Shown here piece after piece: positions 33,876 through 43,213 of a stretch of 64,000 bases of DNA; position 1 is the stretch's first letter; each line of letters opens with the position of its first letter. This DNA comes from Brevibacillus choshinensis. GTDB lineage: Bacteria; Bacillota; Bacilli; Brevibacillales; Brevibacillaceae. The stretch lies in contig NZ_CP069127.1 of the NCBI RefSeq assembly GCF_016811915.1, positions 1,456,001 through 1,520,000 of the forward strand. Reading direction: 5' to 3'. Under the pieces are notes generated by a model, which was given only the letters and a program-made list of their open reading frames with translations, did not search any database and was not told the DNA's origin. Both the position numbers and the translations under genes were made by a program.

Positions 33876-34709
33876 TTGTCAAAACCAAAACTGTTTGTTC
33901 TTGACACTGGCAGAATGCAAATGGACAAAGGCTTTATGGTAGCCATGCACAATCCGGCATCTGTGCTCAACCCCAATCCTCCTGCAGAGTTTGTTGAATT
34001 TCCTGTCTATGCTGTCTTGATTGACCATCCGGATGGAAAGATCCTCTTTGATACAGGCTGCAACCCGGAAGGCATGGGTGAAAAAGGGCGTTGGCCAAAA
34101 GGGGTGCAGCAGCTGTTTCCGCTGGCGATGTCGGAAGAGTGCTACCTGATCAACCGCCTGGCCCAATTGCGCGTGCGACCTGAGGATATCAAATACGTCG
34201 TCGCCTCCCATCTGCATCTCGACCATGCAGGCTGCCTGGAGATGTTTACGAACGCGACGATCATCGTGCATGAGAATGAATTATCCAACACCATGAAGAC
34301 GTATGCCATCAACAAAGATATGGGCGCCTATGTATGGGCGGACATCGATGCCTGGGTGAAAAACGGCTTGAACTGGAAGACGATTCGACCCAAGGACGAG
34401 GAAGTCCAGCTCGTAGACGGCGTCAAGATTCTCAATTTCGGAGCGGGTCACGCATGGGGCATGCTGGGCCTGCACGTCGAGCTGCCGGGGACGGGCGGAA
34501 TCATCCTGGCTTCGGATGCGGTTTACTCTGCCGAAAACTACGGTCCACCGATCAAAATACCGGGCATCATTTACGACTCTGTCGGGTTCACCAGCACGGT
34601 CGAGCGGATCAAGGCGTATGCCGAAAGGACGAAATCGCAGGTCTGGTTCGGACACGACAATGAGCAGTTCCAGAAGTTCATCAAGTCGACGGAAGGATTC
34701 TACGAATAA
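33876..34709 (+). CDS. Metallo-beta-lactamase-fold lactonase-like hydrolase
   Basis: A 277-residue protein of the AHL-lactonase branch (AttM/AiiA-like). The metal motif SHLHLDHAGCL carries HxHxDH, with a further His in GAGHAWGMLGLHVEL, Asp in ILASDAVY, and His in WFGHDNEQ: a full dinuclear zinc set. The family opens lactone rings. TTG at 33876 is the start, with GAGGAG about 10 bases upstream. As the first gene of the island it could open a substrate lactone; mevalonolactone is an attractive but unproven candidate because the island also degrades mevalonate. Quorum quenching is the other reading. Confidence 0.85.
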   Translation: MSKPKLFVLDTGRMQMDKGFMVAMHNPASVLNPNPPAEFVEFPVYAVLIDHPDGKILFDTGCNPEGMGEKGRWPKGVQQLFPLAMSEECYLINRLAQLRVRPEDIKYVVASHLHLDHAGCLEMFTNATIIVHENELSNTMKTYAINKDMGAYVWADIDAWVKNGLNWKTIRPKDEEVQLVDGVKILNFGAGHAWGMLGLHVELPGTGGIILASDAVYSAENYGPPIKIPGIIYDSVGFTSTVERIKAYAERTKSQVWFGHDNEQFQKFIKSTEGFYE

Positions 34710-34736
34710 TTTGATTCGAGATCGGAGGACGGGGCG

Positions 34737-35825
34737 ATGAAAGGGAAAGTAGCTGTCATGAGTGAACCAGGCAAGCTGTCGTTTGCCGAATACGGTCTGC
34801 CAGAGCCAGGGCCTGGTGCGGTTTTGGTCAAAGTAGTCAGGACGAATGTCTGCGGTTCTGAGCTGCATATTTGGCAGGGGCACCACCCCACGAAAAAATC
34901 CGGCGTGATGGGTCACGAGATGGTCGGGGAGATCGCCGCGCTCGGAGAAGGCGTGACGACGGACTATGCAGGCAATCCCGTACAGATCGGGGATCGCGTA
35001 GCTGCCGCCTATTTCATCACTTGCCGCAAGTGTGCGCCTTGCCAGCAGGGTCAAATGCACCTTTGCGAAAACGCTTACAAGCATTGGGTAAAAGACCCTG
35101 AAGAAGCGCCGCACTTTCATGGAACCTTCGGCACGCACTACTATCTGCCGCCGGATCAGTATTTCTACAAGGTCCCGGACAATGTGCCGGATGCCGCAGC
35201 AGCGAGTGCCAACTGCGCACTGTCACAGGTGTATTTTGGAATCGACAAGACAGGCGTGCGCTGCGGAGACACCGTCGTCATCCAAGGGGCAGGCGGGCTC
35301 GGGCTGAATGCGAGTGCAGTGGCCAAAGAGTACGGAGCGACTGTCATCTGCATCGACGGTGTGACCAGCCGCCTGGAAAAGTCGAGACAATTCGGGGCCG
35401 ACCACTTGATCCACATGAGCGAGTACGACACGGTGGAAAAACGGGTAAAAGCCGTGCAGGAGCTGACCGGCGGAAAGGGTGCCGACGTCTGCATGGAGCT
35501 CACGGGAGTACCGGCCGCCCTGAATGAAGGGGTCAATCTGCTCCGTTACGGCGGAAAGTACATCAGCATCGGCAACATTTCTCCTGGACAAATGACGTCG
35601 TTTGACCCAGGGCTGATGACGCGCAAAGCCTTGACCATCTACTCCTACATGCGTTACGAGCCTTGGTATCTCAACCGCGCCTTGCACTTCATTTCCAAAA
35701 ACATCGAGAAGTATCCGTTTGACGAGCTGCTGGATGCGGAATTCGACCTCGAGGATGTCAATATCGCCCTCGACAAGTCTGCGGCGAGAGAAATTACCCG
35801 CGCCACAATCGTGGCAAACAGATAA
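34737..35825 (+). CDS. Zinc-binding alcohol dehydrogenase (MDR family)
   Basis: A 362-residue medium-chain dehydrogenase. NVCGSELH holds the catalytic-zinc Cys, GHEMVGEIAAL the His-Glu, the structural zinc lobe is CRKCAPCQQGQMHLC, and the NAD site is GAGGLGLNASAVAKEYGA. The lobe sequence and length resemble threonine or polyol dehydrogenases more than ethanol dehydrogenases. The ATG at 34737 follows GGAGG, 27 bases after the lactonase gene. With the following aldehyde dehydrogenase it could oxidise a primary alcohol to a carboxylate. The substrate is not visible. Confidence 0.92.
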   Translation: MKGKVAVMSEPGKLSFAEYGLPEPGPGAVLVKVVRTNVCGSELHIWQGHHPTKKSGVMGHEMVGEIAALGEGVTTDYAGNPVQIGDRVAAAYFITCRKCAPCQQGQMHLCENAYKHWVKDPEEAPHFHGTFGTHYYLPPDQYFYKVPDNVPDAAAASANCALSQVYFGIDKTGVRCGDTVVIQGAGGLGLNASAVAKEYGATVICIDGVTSRLEKSRQFGADHLIHMSEYDTVEKRVKAVQELTGGKGADVCMELTGVPAALNEGVNLLRYGGKYISIGNISPGQMTSFDPGLMTRKALTIYSYMRYEPWYLNRALHFISKNIEKYPFDELLDAEFDLEDVNIALDKSAAREITRATIVANR

Positions 35826-35857
35826 CAGAGAAAAGCAGGGAGGGGACGAGGAAGCAA

Positions 35858-37300
35858 ATGAATCGACTGCAGATGTATATCGGCGGAGGCTGGACAGACA
35901 GCTCCTCCGGTGACGTGATTACGACGATCAATCCGGCGACGAAGGAAGCATTGGCGACGTTTCCGCGGGGAAACCAGGACGATGTGGACCGAGCCGTCAA
36001 AGCGGCGCGAGCGACGTTCGAATCGAGTGAATGGCGCGAAATTTTGCCAGCCGAAAGAGGAAGGATGCTGCTTCGTCTATGTCAGCTCATCCGCGAGCAA
36101 AAAGACGAGCTGGCCCACCTGGAGACATTGGATACGGGCAAGCCGCTGGCGCAAGCATTGGCGGATGTGGAAGTCGCTGCACGCTATTGCGAGTATTATG
36201 CAGGCGCAGCCGACAAGATTTTGGGGGAGACGATCCCCATACGCTCAGACATTTTGAATTACACGATCCGCGAGCCGCTCGGCGTCACCGCTCATATCGT
36301 GCCGTGGAACTATCCGATTCAGATTGCGGTCCGCAGTCTGGCACCGGCAGTCGCTGCAGGCAATACCGTGGTCATGAAGCCGGCGGAGGACACGCCGCTC
36401 ACTGCCCTGCGCATCGCCGATCTGTGTGAAAAGGCAGGTTTTCCCGCTGGCGTGGTCAATATGGTAACCGGCTACGGTGCCGAAGCAGGCGCGGCACTGG
36501 CAGCCCACCCCGATATCGATCACATCACGTTCACGGGCTCGGTCGTGACGGGGATGACGATCATGAAAACGGCTGCGCAGCAGATCAAGCCAGTGACGCT
36601 GGAGCTGGGCGGCAAGTCTCCGAATATCGTGTTTGCCGACGCTGATCTGGATGACGCCGCTCACTGGGTCGTTCGCTCCATTACGCAAAATGCAGGCCAG
36701 ACTTGCTCGGCTGGCTCCAGACTGCTGGTGGAGGAATCTGTCCGCGAAACGTTCGTAGCGAAAGTCGTCGCCCTCATGTCTGCCCTGCGGATCGGCCCCG
36801 GGCTGGAAAATGCCGAAGTAGGCCCGATCATCTCGGAGAAGCAGCTTTCGCGAATCGAGTCTTACATGCAGGTGGCGAAAGAAGATGGCGCCGTGATTCG
36901 CACAGGCGGCCAGCGTCATACAGAAGCAGGGGACGGCTTCTTTTTCCAGCCGACTGTCATCGATGGGGTCACGCCGGATGGCAGATTGGCGCAGGAGGAG
37001 ATTTTCGGACCTGTGCTGGTGGTGCTGCCGTTCCGCACCAAGGAAGAGGCACTGGCCATCGCCAATGGGACGGAATACGGATTGGTCACAGGCGTTTGGA
37101 CGTCGGACATCAACAAGGCCCACTGGCTGGCGGGTCGGGTCAAATCTGGCCAGGTTTTTATCAACAACTACGGCGCGGGCGGTGGCGTCGAGATGACCTT
37201 TGGCGGCTACCGAAAAAGCGGGTTTGGCCGTGAAAAAGGTCTCGAAGCTCTGAAATACTACACGCAGGTAAAAAACGTGGCTGTCAAAGTAAATGGATAA
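35858..37300 (+). CDS. Aldehyde dehydrogenase, NAD-dependent
   Basis: A 480-residue ALDH of the betaine/hydroxymuconic-semialdehyde type. [34 protein letters not shown], the catalytic Glu in [12 protein letters not shown] and the catalytic Cys in [10 protein letters not shown] are all present, so it should be active. It lies 32 bases after the alcohol dehydrogenase gene and is the natural second step, turning the aldehyde into an acid. A 90-base gap with an operator follows, before the CoA-transferase gene. Confidence 0.95.
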   Translation: MNRLQMYIGGGWTDSSSGDVITTINPATKEALATFPRGNQDDVDRAVKAARATFESSEWREILPAERGRMLLRLCQLIREQKDELAHLETLDTGKPLAQALADVEVAARYCEYYAGAADKILGETIPIRSDILNYTIREPLGVTAHIVPWNYPIQIAVRSLAPAVAAGNTVVMKPAEDTPLTALRIADLCEKAGFPAGVVNMVTGYGAEAGAALAAHPDIDHITFTGSVVTGMTIMKTAAQQIKPVTLELGGKSPNIVFADADLDDAAHWVVRSITQNAGQTCSAGSRLLVEESVRETFVAKVVALMSALRIGPGLENAEVGPIISEKQLSRIESYMQVAKEDGAVIRTGGQRHTEAGDGFFFQPTVIDGVTPDGRLAQEEIFGPVLVVLPFRTKEEALAIANGTEYGLVTGVWTSDINKAHWLAGRVKSGQVFINNYGAGGGVEMTFGGYRKSGFGREKGLEALKYYTQVKNVAVKVNG

Positions 37301-37346
37301 ACGAGTCGGCCCCTCGTTGGAAGACGGGGGGTTTGATCGTCATATG

Positions 37347-37358
37347 ATTGGATCCAAA
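37347..37358. promoter_or_regulatory. Second ATTGGATCCAA operator copy
   Basis: ATTGGATCCAAA in the 90-base gap before the CoA-transferase gene repeats the palindrome found at the island's first promoter (33723-33734), including the following ATACA. It suggests an internal promoter or co-regulation. A weak -35 (TTTGAT, 37332-37337) lies upstream. Confidence 0.6.
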
Positions 37359-37390
37359 ATACAAAATCCTGACAGATAGAGGGGATAGGG

Positions 37391-38569
37391 ATGCGCCCAT
37401 TGGATGGGATCACGGTCGTTGCACTGGAGCAGGCTGTAGCCGCGCCGTTTGCGACCCGCCAATTAGCGGAGCTGGGAGCGAGAGTTATCAAAATTGAAAG
37501 GCCGCATGTCGGTGACTTTGCCCGCCATTACGACAAGACGGTCCACGGCATGTCGAGCCACTTTGTTTGGTGCAATCACTCCAAGGAGTCTCTCACATTG
37601 AATGTCAAAGCCCCCGAAGCGAAAGGCATTCTCGACCGGCTGCTCTCCCGGGCGGATGTGTTTATCCAAAATTTTGGACCCGGGGCCATTGATCGTCTCG
37701 GCTTTGGTACCGACGTATTGAAGGAAGTGTACCCGCACCTCATCATTTGCAGCATTTCGGGCTACGGGGAGAACGGGCCGTATCGGGAAAAGAAGGCGTA
37801 CGATTTGCTCGTCCAGTGCGAGGCAGGTCTCGTCTCCGTGACTGGATCAGAAGAGGTCCCCTCCAAGGTCGGCATCTCTGTAGCGGATATCGCCGCGGGG
37901 ATGTATGCCTATTCGGGGATTTTGACGGCATTGATCGCGCGCAGCAAAACCGGCAAAGGAAGCGTGCTGGAAATCTCCATGCTCGAAGCATTGGGGGAAT
38001 GGATGGGGTTTCCACTTTATTATACAAACTACAGCGGAAATGAACCGAAACGAAACGGAGCGAGCCACGCGACGATCTATCCGTACGGGCCGTTTCGTAC
38101 AGGGAATGAAAAGACCGTATTTCTCGCCATTCAAAACGAGCGGGAGTGGGAGATGTTCTGCAAGCTGGTGATCGAGCAGCCAGAGCGAGTGGACGATCCC
38201 CGGTTCGTTACCAATTCGGAGCGGTTGGACAATCGCGATGTGCTGCAAGGCGTCATTGATGAGGTGTTTTCGCGTTTGACGGCAGAGGAGGTCATCGAGC
38301 GACTGGAACGAGCCAAGATCGCCAATGCGCGGCTCAATACGGTTCAGGATTTTTGGGATCATCCGCAGCTTCGGGCACGCAATCGCTGGCGGCAGGTAGA
38401 GACTCCGGTGGGACCTGTGCAGACGCTTCTTCCCCCTGTGACGATGCAAGGCATGGAGCCTCATTTGGGACCGATCCCGCAGCTGGGCGAGCACAACGAA
38501 AAAATCCTGATGGAGTGCGGATTTGACGAGGGAACGATCCGCAAATGGCGAGAGGCAGGTGTGGTGTGA
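37391..38569 (+). CDS. Type III CoA-transferase (CaiB/BaiF family)
   Basis: A 392-residue CoA-transferase. The catalytic Asp is D138 in KKAYDLLVQCEAG, and NHSKESLTLNVK plus the GYGENGPY loop are typical. Members move CoA between carboxylates, most often with succinyl-CoA as donor; relatives include succinyl-CoA:glutarate/3-hydroxy-3-methylglutarate transferase and succinyl-CoA:citramalate transferase, both fitting this context. The ATG at 37391 has GAGGGGATAGGG upstream. The stop is directly followed by the ATG of the CitE-like gene, so the two are coupled. Confidence 0.92.
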   Translation: MRPLDGITVVALEQAVAAPFATRQLAELGARVIKIERPHVGDFARHYDKTVHGMSSHFVWCNHSKESLTLNVKAPEAKGILDRLLSRADVFIQNFGPGAIDRLGFGTDVLKEVYPHLIICSISGYGENGPYREKKAYDLLVQCEAGLVSVTGSEEVPSKVGISVADIAAGMYAYSGILTALIARSKTGKGSVLEISMLEALGEWMGFPLYYTNYSGNEPKRNGASHATIYPYGPFRTGNEKTVFLAIQNEREWEMFCKLVIEQPERVDDPRFVTNSERLDNRDVLQGVIDEVFSRLTAEEVIERLERAKIANARLNTVQDFWDHPQLRARNRWRQVETPVGPVQTLLPPVTMQGMEPHLGPIPQLGEHNEKILMECGFDEGTIRKWREAGVV

Positions 38570-39457
38570 ATGAGGCAGGCCCGCACATGGATGTTCGTCC
38601 CGGGCTCGGATCGAAACAAGCTGGAAAAGGTGGATCGATTGCAGGCCGATGCCGTCATTTACGATCTGGAGGATGCAGTGGCCTTTGGGGAAAAGGACAT
38701 CGCCAGACAGCTCGTGCATGAGGTGCTGCAGGCAGGGCGAGCAGCAGGCTCGCCAGCCCGTTACGTCCGCGTCAACGCCATGGACACCCCTTATTTTGAA
38801 GAAGATATCAGAAGCACCTGGGGGATCGGACTTGGCGGGATTGTCCTCCCGAAAGCAGAAGACCCCAAAGCAATCGCGAGGCTTGACGCGATACTCGCTG
38901 GGCAACAGCATACCTCCCCCGTCGAAATCGTCCCTTTGATCGAGACGGCTCGCGGCTTGTATCAGGCTTACGAAATCGCCAGAGCGAGCAAGCGGATCAA
39001 GCGTCTGATGTTCGGCTCGATTGATTTTGCACTCGATATTCAGGCGCAGCTGACTCCCGATGGAGGGGAGCTGCTCTACGCGCGATCACAGCTTGTCGTC
39101 GTCTCCCGAGCGGCAGGCATCGAGGCTCCGATTGATGCCGTTTTTCCGAATATACGCGACACGGCTGGTTTGATCCGAGAGACACAGCGAGCCAAGCAGC
39201 TGGGCTTTCGAGGTAAGCTGCTCATTCACCCGTGCCAGATCGGTCCGGTGCGCGAAGTGTTTGCACCCAGCAGCGAGGAAGTGCTGGAAGCCGAGCAGAT
39301 TGTGTCAGCCTTTCAGGAGGCGCTCTCCGCGGGGATCGGCAGCATTCAAGTCCGTGGGAAAATGGTCGATACGCCTGTCTATGAGCGGGCAAAAAGGGTC
39401 CTGGAGGAAGTCTCTCGTCTAATCCAAAGCAAGGAGAAGAGCGATGAGCGTAAGTAA
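38570..39457 (+). CDS. HpcH/HpaI aldolase, CitE-like acyl-CoA lyase
   Basis: A 295-residue TIM-barrel lyase. FVPGSDRNKLEK and YDLEDAV are at the N-terminus, PLIETARG and GSIDFALD carry the Mg ligands, and KLLIHPCQIGPV is the C-terminal CoA region of CitE-like enzymes. Stand-alone CitE-like proteins cleave malyl-, citramalyl- or related 3-hydroxyacyl-CoAs to acetyl-CoA (or propionyl-CoA) and an oxo acid. Placed straight after a CoA-transferase, it should cleave the thioester that enzyme makes. It overlaps the MmgE/PrpD gene by 14 bases. Confidence 0.92.
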   Translation: MRQARTWMFVPGSDRNKLEKVDRLQADAVIYDLEDAVAFGEKDIARQLVHEVLQAGRAAGSPARYVRVNAMDTPYFEEDIRSTWGIGLGGIVLPKAEDPKAIARLDAILAGQQHTSPVEIVPLIETARGLYQAYEIARASKRIKRLMFGSIDFALDIQAQLTPDGGELLYARSQLVVVSRAAGIEAPIDAVFPNIRDTAGLIRETQRAKQLGFRGKLLIHPCQIGPVREVFAPSSEEVLEAEQIVSAFQEALSAGIGSIQVRGKMVDTPVYERAKRVLEEVSRLIQSKEKSDERK

Positions 39458-40802
39458 AGAGTTCGCCCAGTACGTAACAAGGCTGACGTATGCGGAACTC
39501 CCGCAGGAAGTGGTGGCATTTGCGAAGATCTGCATTCTAGATTGGCTGGGATCGGCATTGGCAGGTTCCAGCAAGGCTCCCATTCACATGCTGGCCCAGG
39601 TGGCACAGGAGCTGGGGGGATCGGAGCAGGCGACCCTCGTGACCGGGGGCAGGTCATCGGTGACCCATGCTGCCCTGGTCAATGGAGCGTCCAGCCATAT
39701 CGTCGAGCTGGATGATATCCACAAAGCCTCCATCATCCATGCCGGGACAGTCGTCATACCGGCTGCCCTGGCGGTGGCGGAATGGAAGCAAAAGAGCGGT
39801 CGGGAGCTGATCGAGGCGATCGTGGCGGGATACGAGGTCTGCTATCGCATTGGGGAGGCTGTATCTCCTTCTCACTATTATTTCTGGCACAACACGGCCA
39901 CCTGCGGAACGTTCGGTGCGGCTGTCGCTGCGAGCAAGCTGCTTGGACAACGAGAGGAGCAAATCGTCCATACCCTGGGAAGCGCGGGGACACAGGCGGC
40001 AGGACTCTGGGAGTTCATCGAGGATGGTGCCATGTCCAAGCAGCTTCATCCGGGGAAAGCCGCAATGAACGGCATTTTGGCAGCACTTTTGGCTGAGAAG
40101 GGCTTTACCGGAGCCAGCCGGATCCTGGAGGGAAAGCGCGGATTCGTCCGCGCCATGTCGCAGGAAGTGGATCCGGAGCAGATGACACAGGGATTGGGCA
40201 CGACGCACAAGATCATGGAGAACTCTTTTAAAATCCACGCCTCGTGCCGGCATACCCATCACGCGATTGATTTGATCGTTGCGATGATGGCGGAGCATGG
40301 CGTTTCATGGCAGAAAGTAGAGAGGGTACGCGTCCGCACCTACCAGGTTGCTCTGACGATCACAGACAATCCCGATCCGGGGAGTGTGTATGCCGCCAAG
40401 TTTAGTCTGCAGTATTGCGTCGCCCTCGCGCTGGTAAAAGGCAGTGCAGGCTTGCATGATTTTACCGAGGAGGCTCTCTATGATCCCGTCATTCGGGAAG
40501 TGATGCGGCGTGTGGAAGTCTGTGTCGATCCCGACATTGATGCGCGGTACCCGCGGAAATGGGAGGCGGCAGCAGAGCTTGATCTGGCGGATGGAACAAC
40601 CATTTGTCAGCATGCGGAATATCCAAAGGGAGATCCGGAAAATCCGGTGACGCATGGACAAATCGTTCAGAAATTTCGGACATTGGCTTTGGATCAGCCA
40701 AAGGACACGATCGAGCATTATTTGCAGATGATCGATGAGCTGGAGCACGTGCCGGATGTGGCGATGTTCTTTGCCCAGATGAAAGGGAGAGGAAGAGCGT
40801 GA
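39444..40802 (+). CDS. MmgE/PrpD family protein
   Basis: A 452-residue member of the family of 2-methylcitrate dehydratase and cis-aconitate decarboxylase. LDDIHKASIIHAGTVVIPAALA, KQLHPGKAAMNG and YPKGDPENP are family signatures, all intact. It should dehydrate, hydrate or decarboxylate a tri- or dicarboxylate. The substrate cannot be read from sequence. It begins inside the CitE-like gene and its end overlaps sdhC by four bases, so it is in the same operon. An itaconate, citramalate or HMG-type intermediate would fit. Confidence 0.92.
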   Translation: MSVSKEFAQYVTRLTYAELPQEVVAFAKICILDWLGSALAGSSKAPIHMLAQVAQELGGSEQATLVTGGRSSVTHAALVNGASSHIVELDDIHKASIIHAGTVVIPAALAVAEWKQKSGRELIEAIVAGYEVCYRIGEAVSPSHYYFWHNTATCGTFGAAVAASKLLGQREEQIVHTLGSAGTQAAGLWEFIEDGAMSKQLHPGKAAMNGILAALLAEKGFTGASRILEGKRGFVRAMSQEVDPEQMTQGLGTTHKIMENSFKIHASCRHTHHAIDLIVAMMAEHGVSWQKVERVRVRTYQVALTITDNPDPGSVYAAKFSLQYCVALALVKGSAGLHDFTEEALYDPVIREVMRRVEVCVDPDIDARYPRKWEAAAELDLADGTTICQHAEYPKGDPENPVTHGQIVQKFRTLALDQPKDTIEHYLQMIDELEHVPDVAMFFAQMKGRGRA

Positions 40803-41401
40803 ACCATTTTCTCCTCTCCAGGCTGCACTCCCTGGCAGGAATCGTGCCATTAGGTGCGTTCCTCATCGAGCACTTTTACTCCAATGCCGTCGCTCTGCTG
40901 GGTGCCTCCGCGTATGACAGGCAAGTGGCGACGCTTCAGGGCATTCCGTGGCTGTGGGTGATCGAGATCCTCTTTATCCTCATCCCGGTGCTGTATCATG
41001 CAGGCTACGGCATCTATCTGGCGATTTTGTCTGAGGCAAATACAGGCTCCTATGGATATGCGAGCAATTGGCGCTTTGTACTTCAGCGGGTGAGCGGGAT
41101 CGTGACGCTGCTGTTCGTGGTTTACCACGTCTGGAGCTTTCGTTTGAAAAGCGCCATCTTCGGGATGGACATCCACTTTGATGCCGTGTCCGCGCACTTG
41201 ATGAATCCGTGGATTTTCGCAGGCTACGTGGTGGGCATTCTCTCGACGACCTTTCATTTTACCAACGGCTTGTGGTCGGGACTCATCACATGGGGGATTA
41301 CATCTGGTCCGCGCGGCCAGCGGTTGTCTGGTCGCATCATGCTGGTCTTGTTTTTCCTGCTTAGCGCCGTTGGGGTCGCGAGTCTCGCTGCGTTTGTCTA
41401 G
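40799..41401 (+). CDS. sdhC: Succinate dehydrogenase cytochrome b558 subunit
   Basis: A 200-residue membrane anchor with five hydrophobic helices, the one-subunit di-haem b558 type of B. subtilis. Candidate haem-ligand His residues include LSRLHSLAG (about 10), LIEHFYSN (28), PVLYHAGYG (about 67), VVYHVWSF (about 109) and TTFHFTNG (about 151). GTG at 40799 overlaps the MmgE/PrpD stop. It would pass electrons from succinate, or a substituted succinate, to menaquinone. Being in a catabolic operon rather than a lone sdhCAB, it may be a second, dedicated copy. Confidence 0.93.
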   Translation: MNHFLLSRLHSLAGIVPLGAFLIEHFYSNAVALLGASAYDRQVATLQGIPWLWVIEILFILIPVLYHAGYGIYLAILSEANTGSYGYASNWRFVLQRVSGIVTLLFVVYHVWSFRLKSAIFGMDIHFDAVSAHLMNPWIFAGYVVGILSTTFHFTNGLWSGLITWGITSGPRGQRLSGRIMLVLFFLLSAVGVASLAAFV

Positions 41402-41425
41402 CGTTACGAAAAGGAGGTGTGAGAG

Positions 41426-43213
41426 ATGAAAAAGCAAAACGTCATCGTGGTTGGCGGGGGCTTGGCCGGGCTGATGGCTGCCATCCAGATTGCGGAGAAA
41501 GGAGGAACTGTCAAGCTGTTCTCACTCGTACCCGTGCGCAGGTCCCATTCCGTCTGTGCCCAAGGGGGAATCAATGGCGCCGTCAACACAAAAGGAGAGG
41601 GCGACTCTACCTGGGAGCATTTTGACGACACGATCTACGGCGGGGATTTTCTGGCTGATCAGCCTCCGGTCAAAGCCATGTGCGAGGCTGCTCCGGAGAT
41701 CATTTACCTGTTTGACCGGATGGGGGTGCAGTTTAACCGGACCGTAGAAGGACAGATTGACTTTCGCAGGCTTGGCGGTGCCAAATATTCGCGGACGGCG
41801 TTTGCCGGGGCGACGACGGGTCAGCAGCTGCTGTACGCCTTGGATGAGCAGGTCAGACGCTACGAAGCACAAGGCCTGATCGAAAAATGGGAGTACTGGG
41901 AATTCCTCTCCCTCATTTTGGATGAGGAGCCTCGCTGCCGGGGGATCGTGGCGCAGGATCTGAAGTCGATGGAAGTTCGCGCGTTTCGGGCAGACGCGGT
42001 GATTTTGGCTGCGGGCGGGATCGGATATATCTTCCGCAAAAGCACCAATTCGGTCATTAACACAGGGAGCGCGCACAGCATCGCCTACCAGCAAGGTGTC
42101 CATTACGCCAATCCGGAGTTTATCCAGATTCATCCGACCGCGATCCCCGGAGATGACAAGCTGCGGCTGATGTCGGAGTCCGCGCGAGGGGAAGGAGGAC
42201 GATTGTGGGTGTACCGGGACGGAAAGCCGTGGTACTTCCTCGAGGAGAAATACCCTGCCTACGGGAACCTAGTGCCGCGCGACATCGCGACCCGTGAGAT
42301 TTTTCACGTCTGCGTCGACTTGAAGCTCGGGATCAACGGAGAGAACATGGTCTACCTCGACATCTCCCATCTCCCAGCCAAGCAGCTGGATGAAAAGCTG
42401 GGGGGCATTCTGGACATCTACGAAAAATTTGTGGGGGACGATCCGCGCAAGGTCCCGATGCACATTTTCCCCGCGATGCACTACTCCATGGGCGGGCTGG
42501 CTGTCGACTACAACCAGATGACCAATATAAAAGGTGTGTTCGCTTGCGGAGAGTGCGATCATCAGTACCACGGCGCCAACCGGCTGGGAGCCAATTCCCT
42601 GGTATCTGCGGTGTACGGGGGGATGGTGGCGGGACCGGCAGCGCTGCGCTATATTTCGGGCCTTTCCACCTCTGCGGCTGACGTTTCCTCACAGCTTTTC
42701 GAGGCGGAGCAAAACAGGCAGGAGGACGCGTTCGCGGCACTCACCCGGATGGACGGACCGGAAAATCCGTACCAGCTTCATGTCGAGATGAGCGACTGGA
42801 TGGTAGAGAATGTGACCGTGGTACGCGATAACGACCGATTGGACAAAACGGATGAAAAGCTGCAGGAGCTGCAGGAGCGCTGGAAGCGGATCGGCGTCGA
42901 TGACCTGTCGCGCTACCAAAACAAATCGGCGGCTTTTACCCGTCAATTGCACAACATGCTGCAGCTGGCGCGGGTCATCACACTCGGTGCGCGGAACCGC
43001 AACGAGAGTCGAGGCGCCCATTACAAGCCGGAATTTTCAGAGCGAAATGACGGCGAGTGGCTGAAGACGACCATTGCGTCGCATACGCCGGAAGGACCGG
43101 TCTTTCACTACAAGGACGTGGACCTCTCTCATATTCAGCCGCGTGCGCGAAGGTATGACGTCGTGAAAGAAGCAGAAGCTGGCGCCAAGGAGCAACAGGG
43201 GGTGGCCAAATGA
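41426..43213 (+). CDS. sdhA: Succinate dehydrogenase flavoprotein subunit
   Basis: A 595-residue flavoprotein. VVVGGGLAGLMAA binds FAD; RRSHSVCAQGGINGA carries the His for covalent FAD; HPTAIPG, SESARGEGG and AMHYSMGG with RLGANSL form the dicarboxylate site. All active-site residues look standard, so succinate is accepted as the default substrate, with substituted succinates possible. ATG at 41426 follows AAAAGGAGG. The stop overlaps the sdhB start by four bases. Confidence 0.95.
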   Translation: MKKQNVIVVGGGLAGLMAAIQIAEKGGTVKLFSLVPVRRSHSVCAQGGINGAVNTKGEGDSTWEHFDDTIYGGDFLADQPPVKAMCEAAPEIIYLFDRMGVQFNRTVEGQIDFRRLGGAKYSRTAFAGATTGQQLLYALDEQVRRYEAQGLIEKWEYWEFLSLILDEEPRCRGIVAQDLKSMEVRAFRADAVILAAGGIGYIFRKSTNSVINTGSAHSIAYQQGVHYANPEFIQIHPTAIPGDDKLRLMSESARGEGGRLWVYRDGKPWYFLEEKYPAYGNLVPRDIATREIFHVCVDLKLGINGENMVYLDISHLPAKQLDEKLGGILDIYEKFVGDDPRKVPMHIFPAMHYSMGGLAVDYNQMTNIKGVFACGECDHQYHGANRLGANSLVSAVYGGMVAGPAALRYISGLSTSAADVSSQLFEAEQNRQEDAFAALTRMDGPENPYQLHVEMSDWMVENVTVVRDNDRLDKTDEKLQELQERWKRIGVDDLSRYQNKSAAFTRQLHNMLQLARVITLGARNRNESRGAHYKPEFSERNDGEWLKTTIASHTPEGPVFHYKDVDLSHIQPRARRYDVVKEAEAGAKEQQGVAK

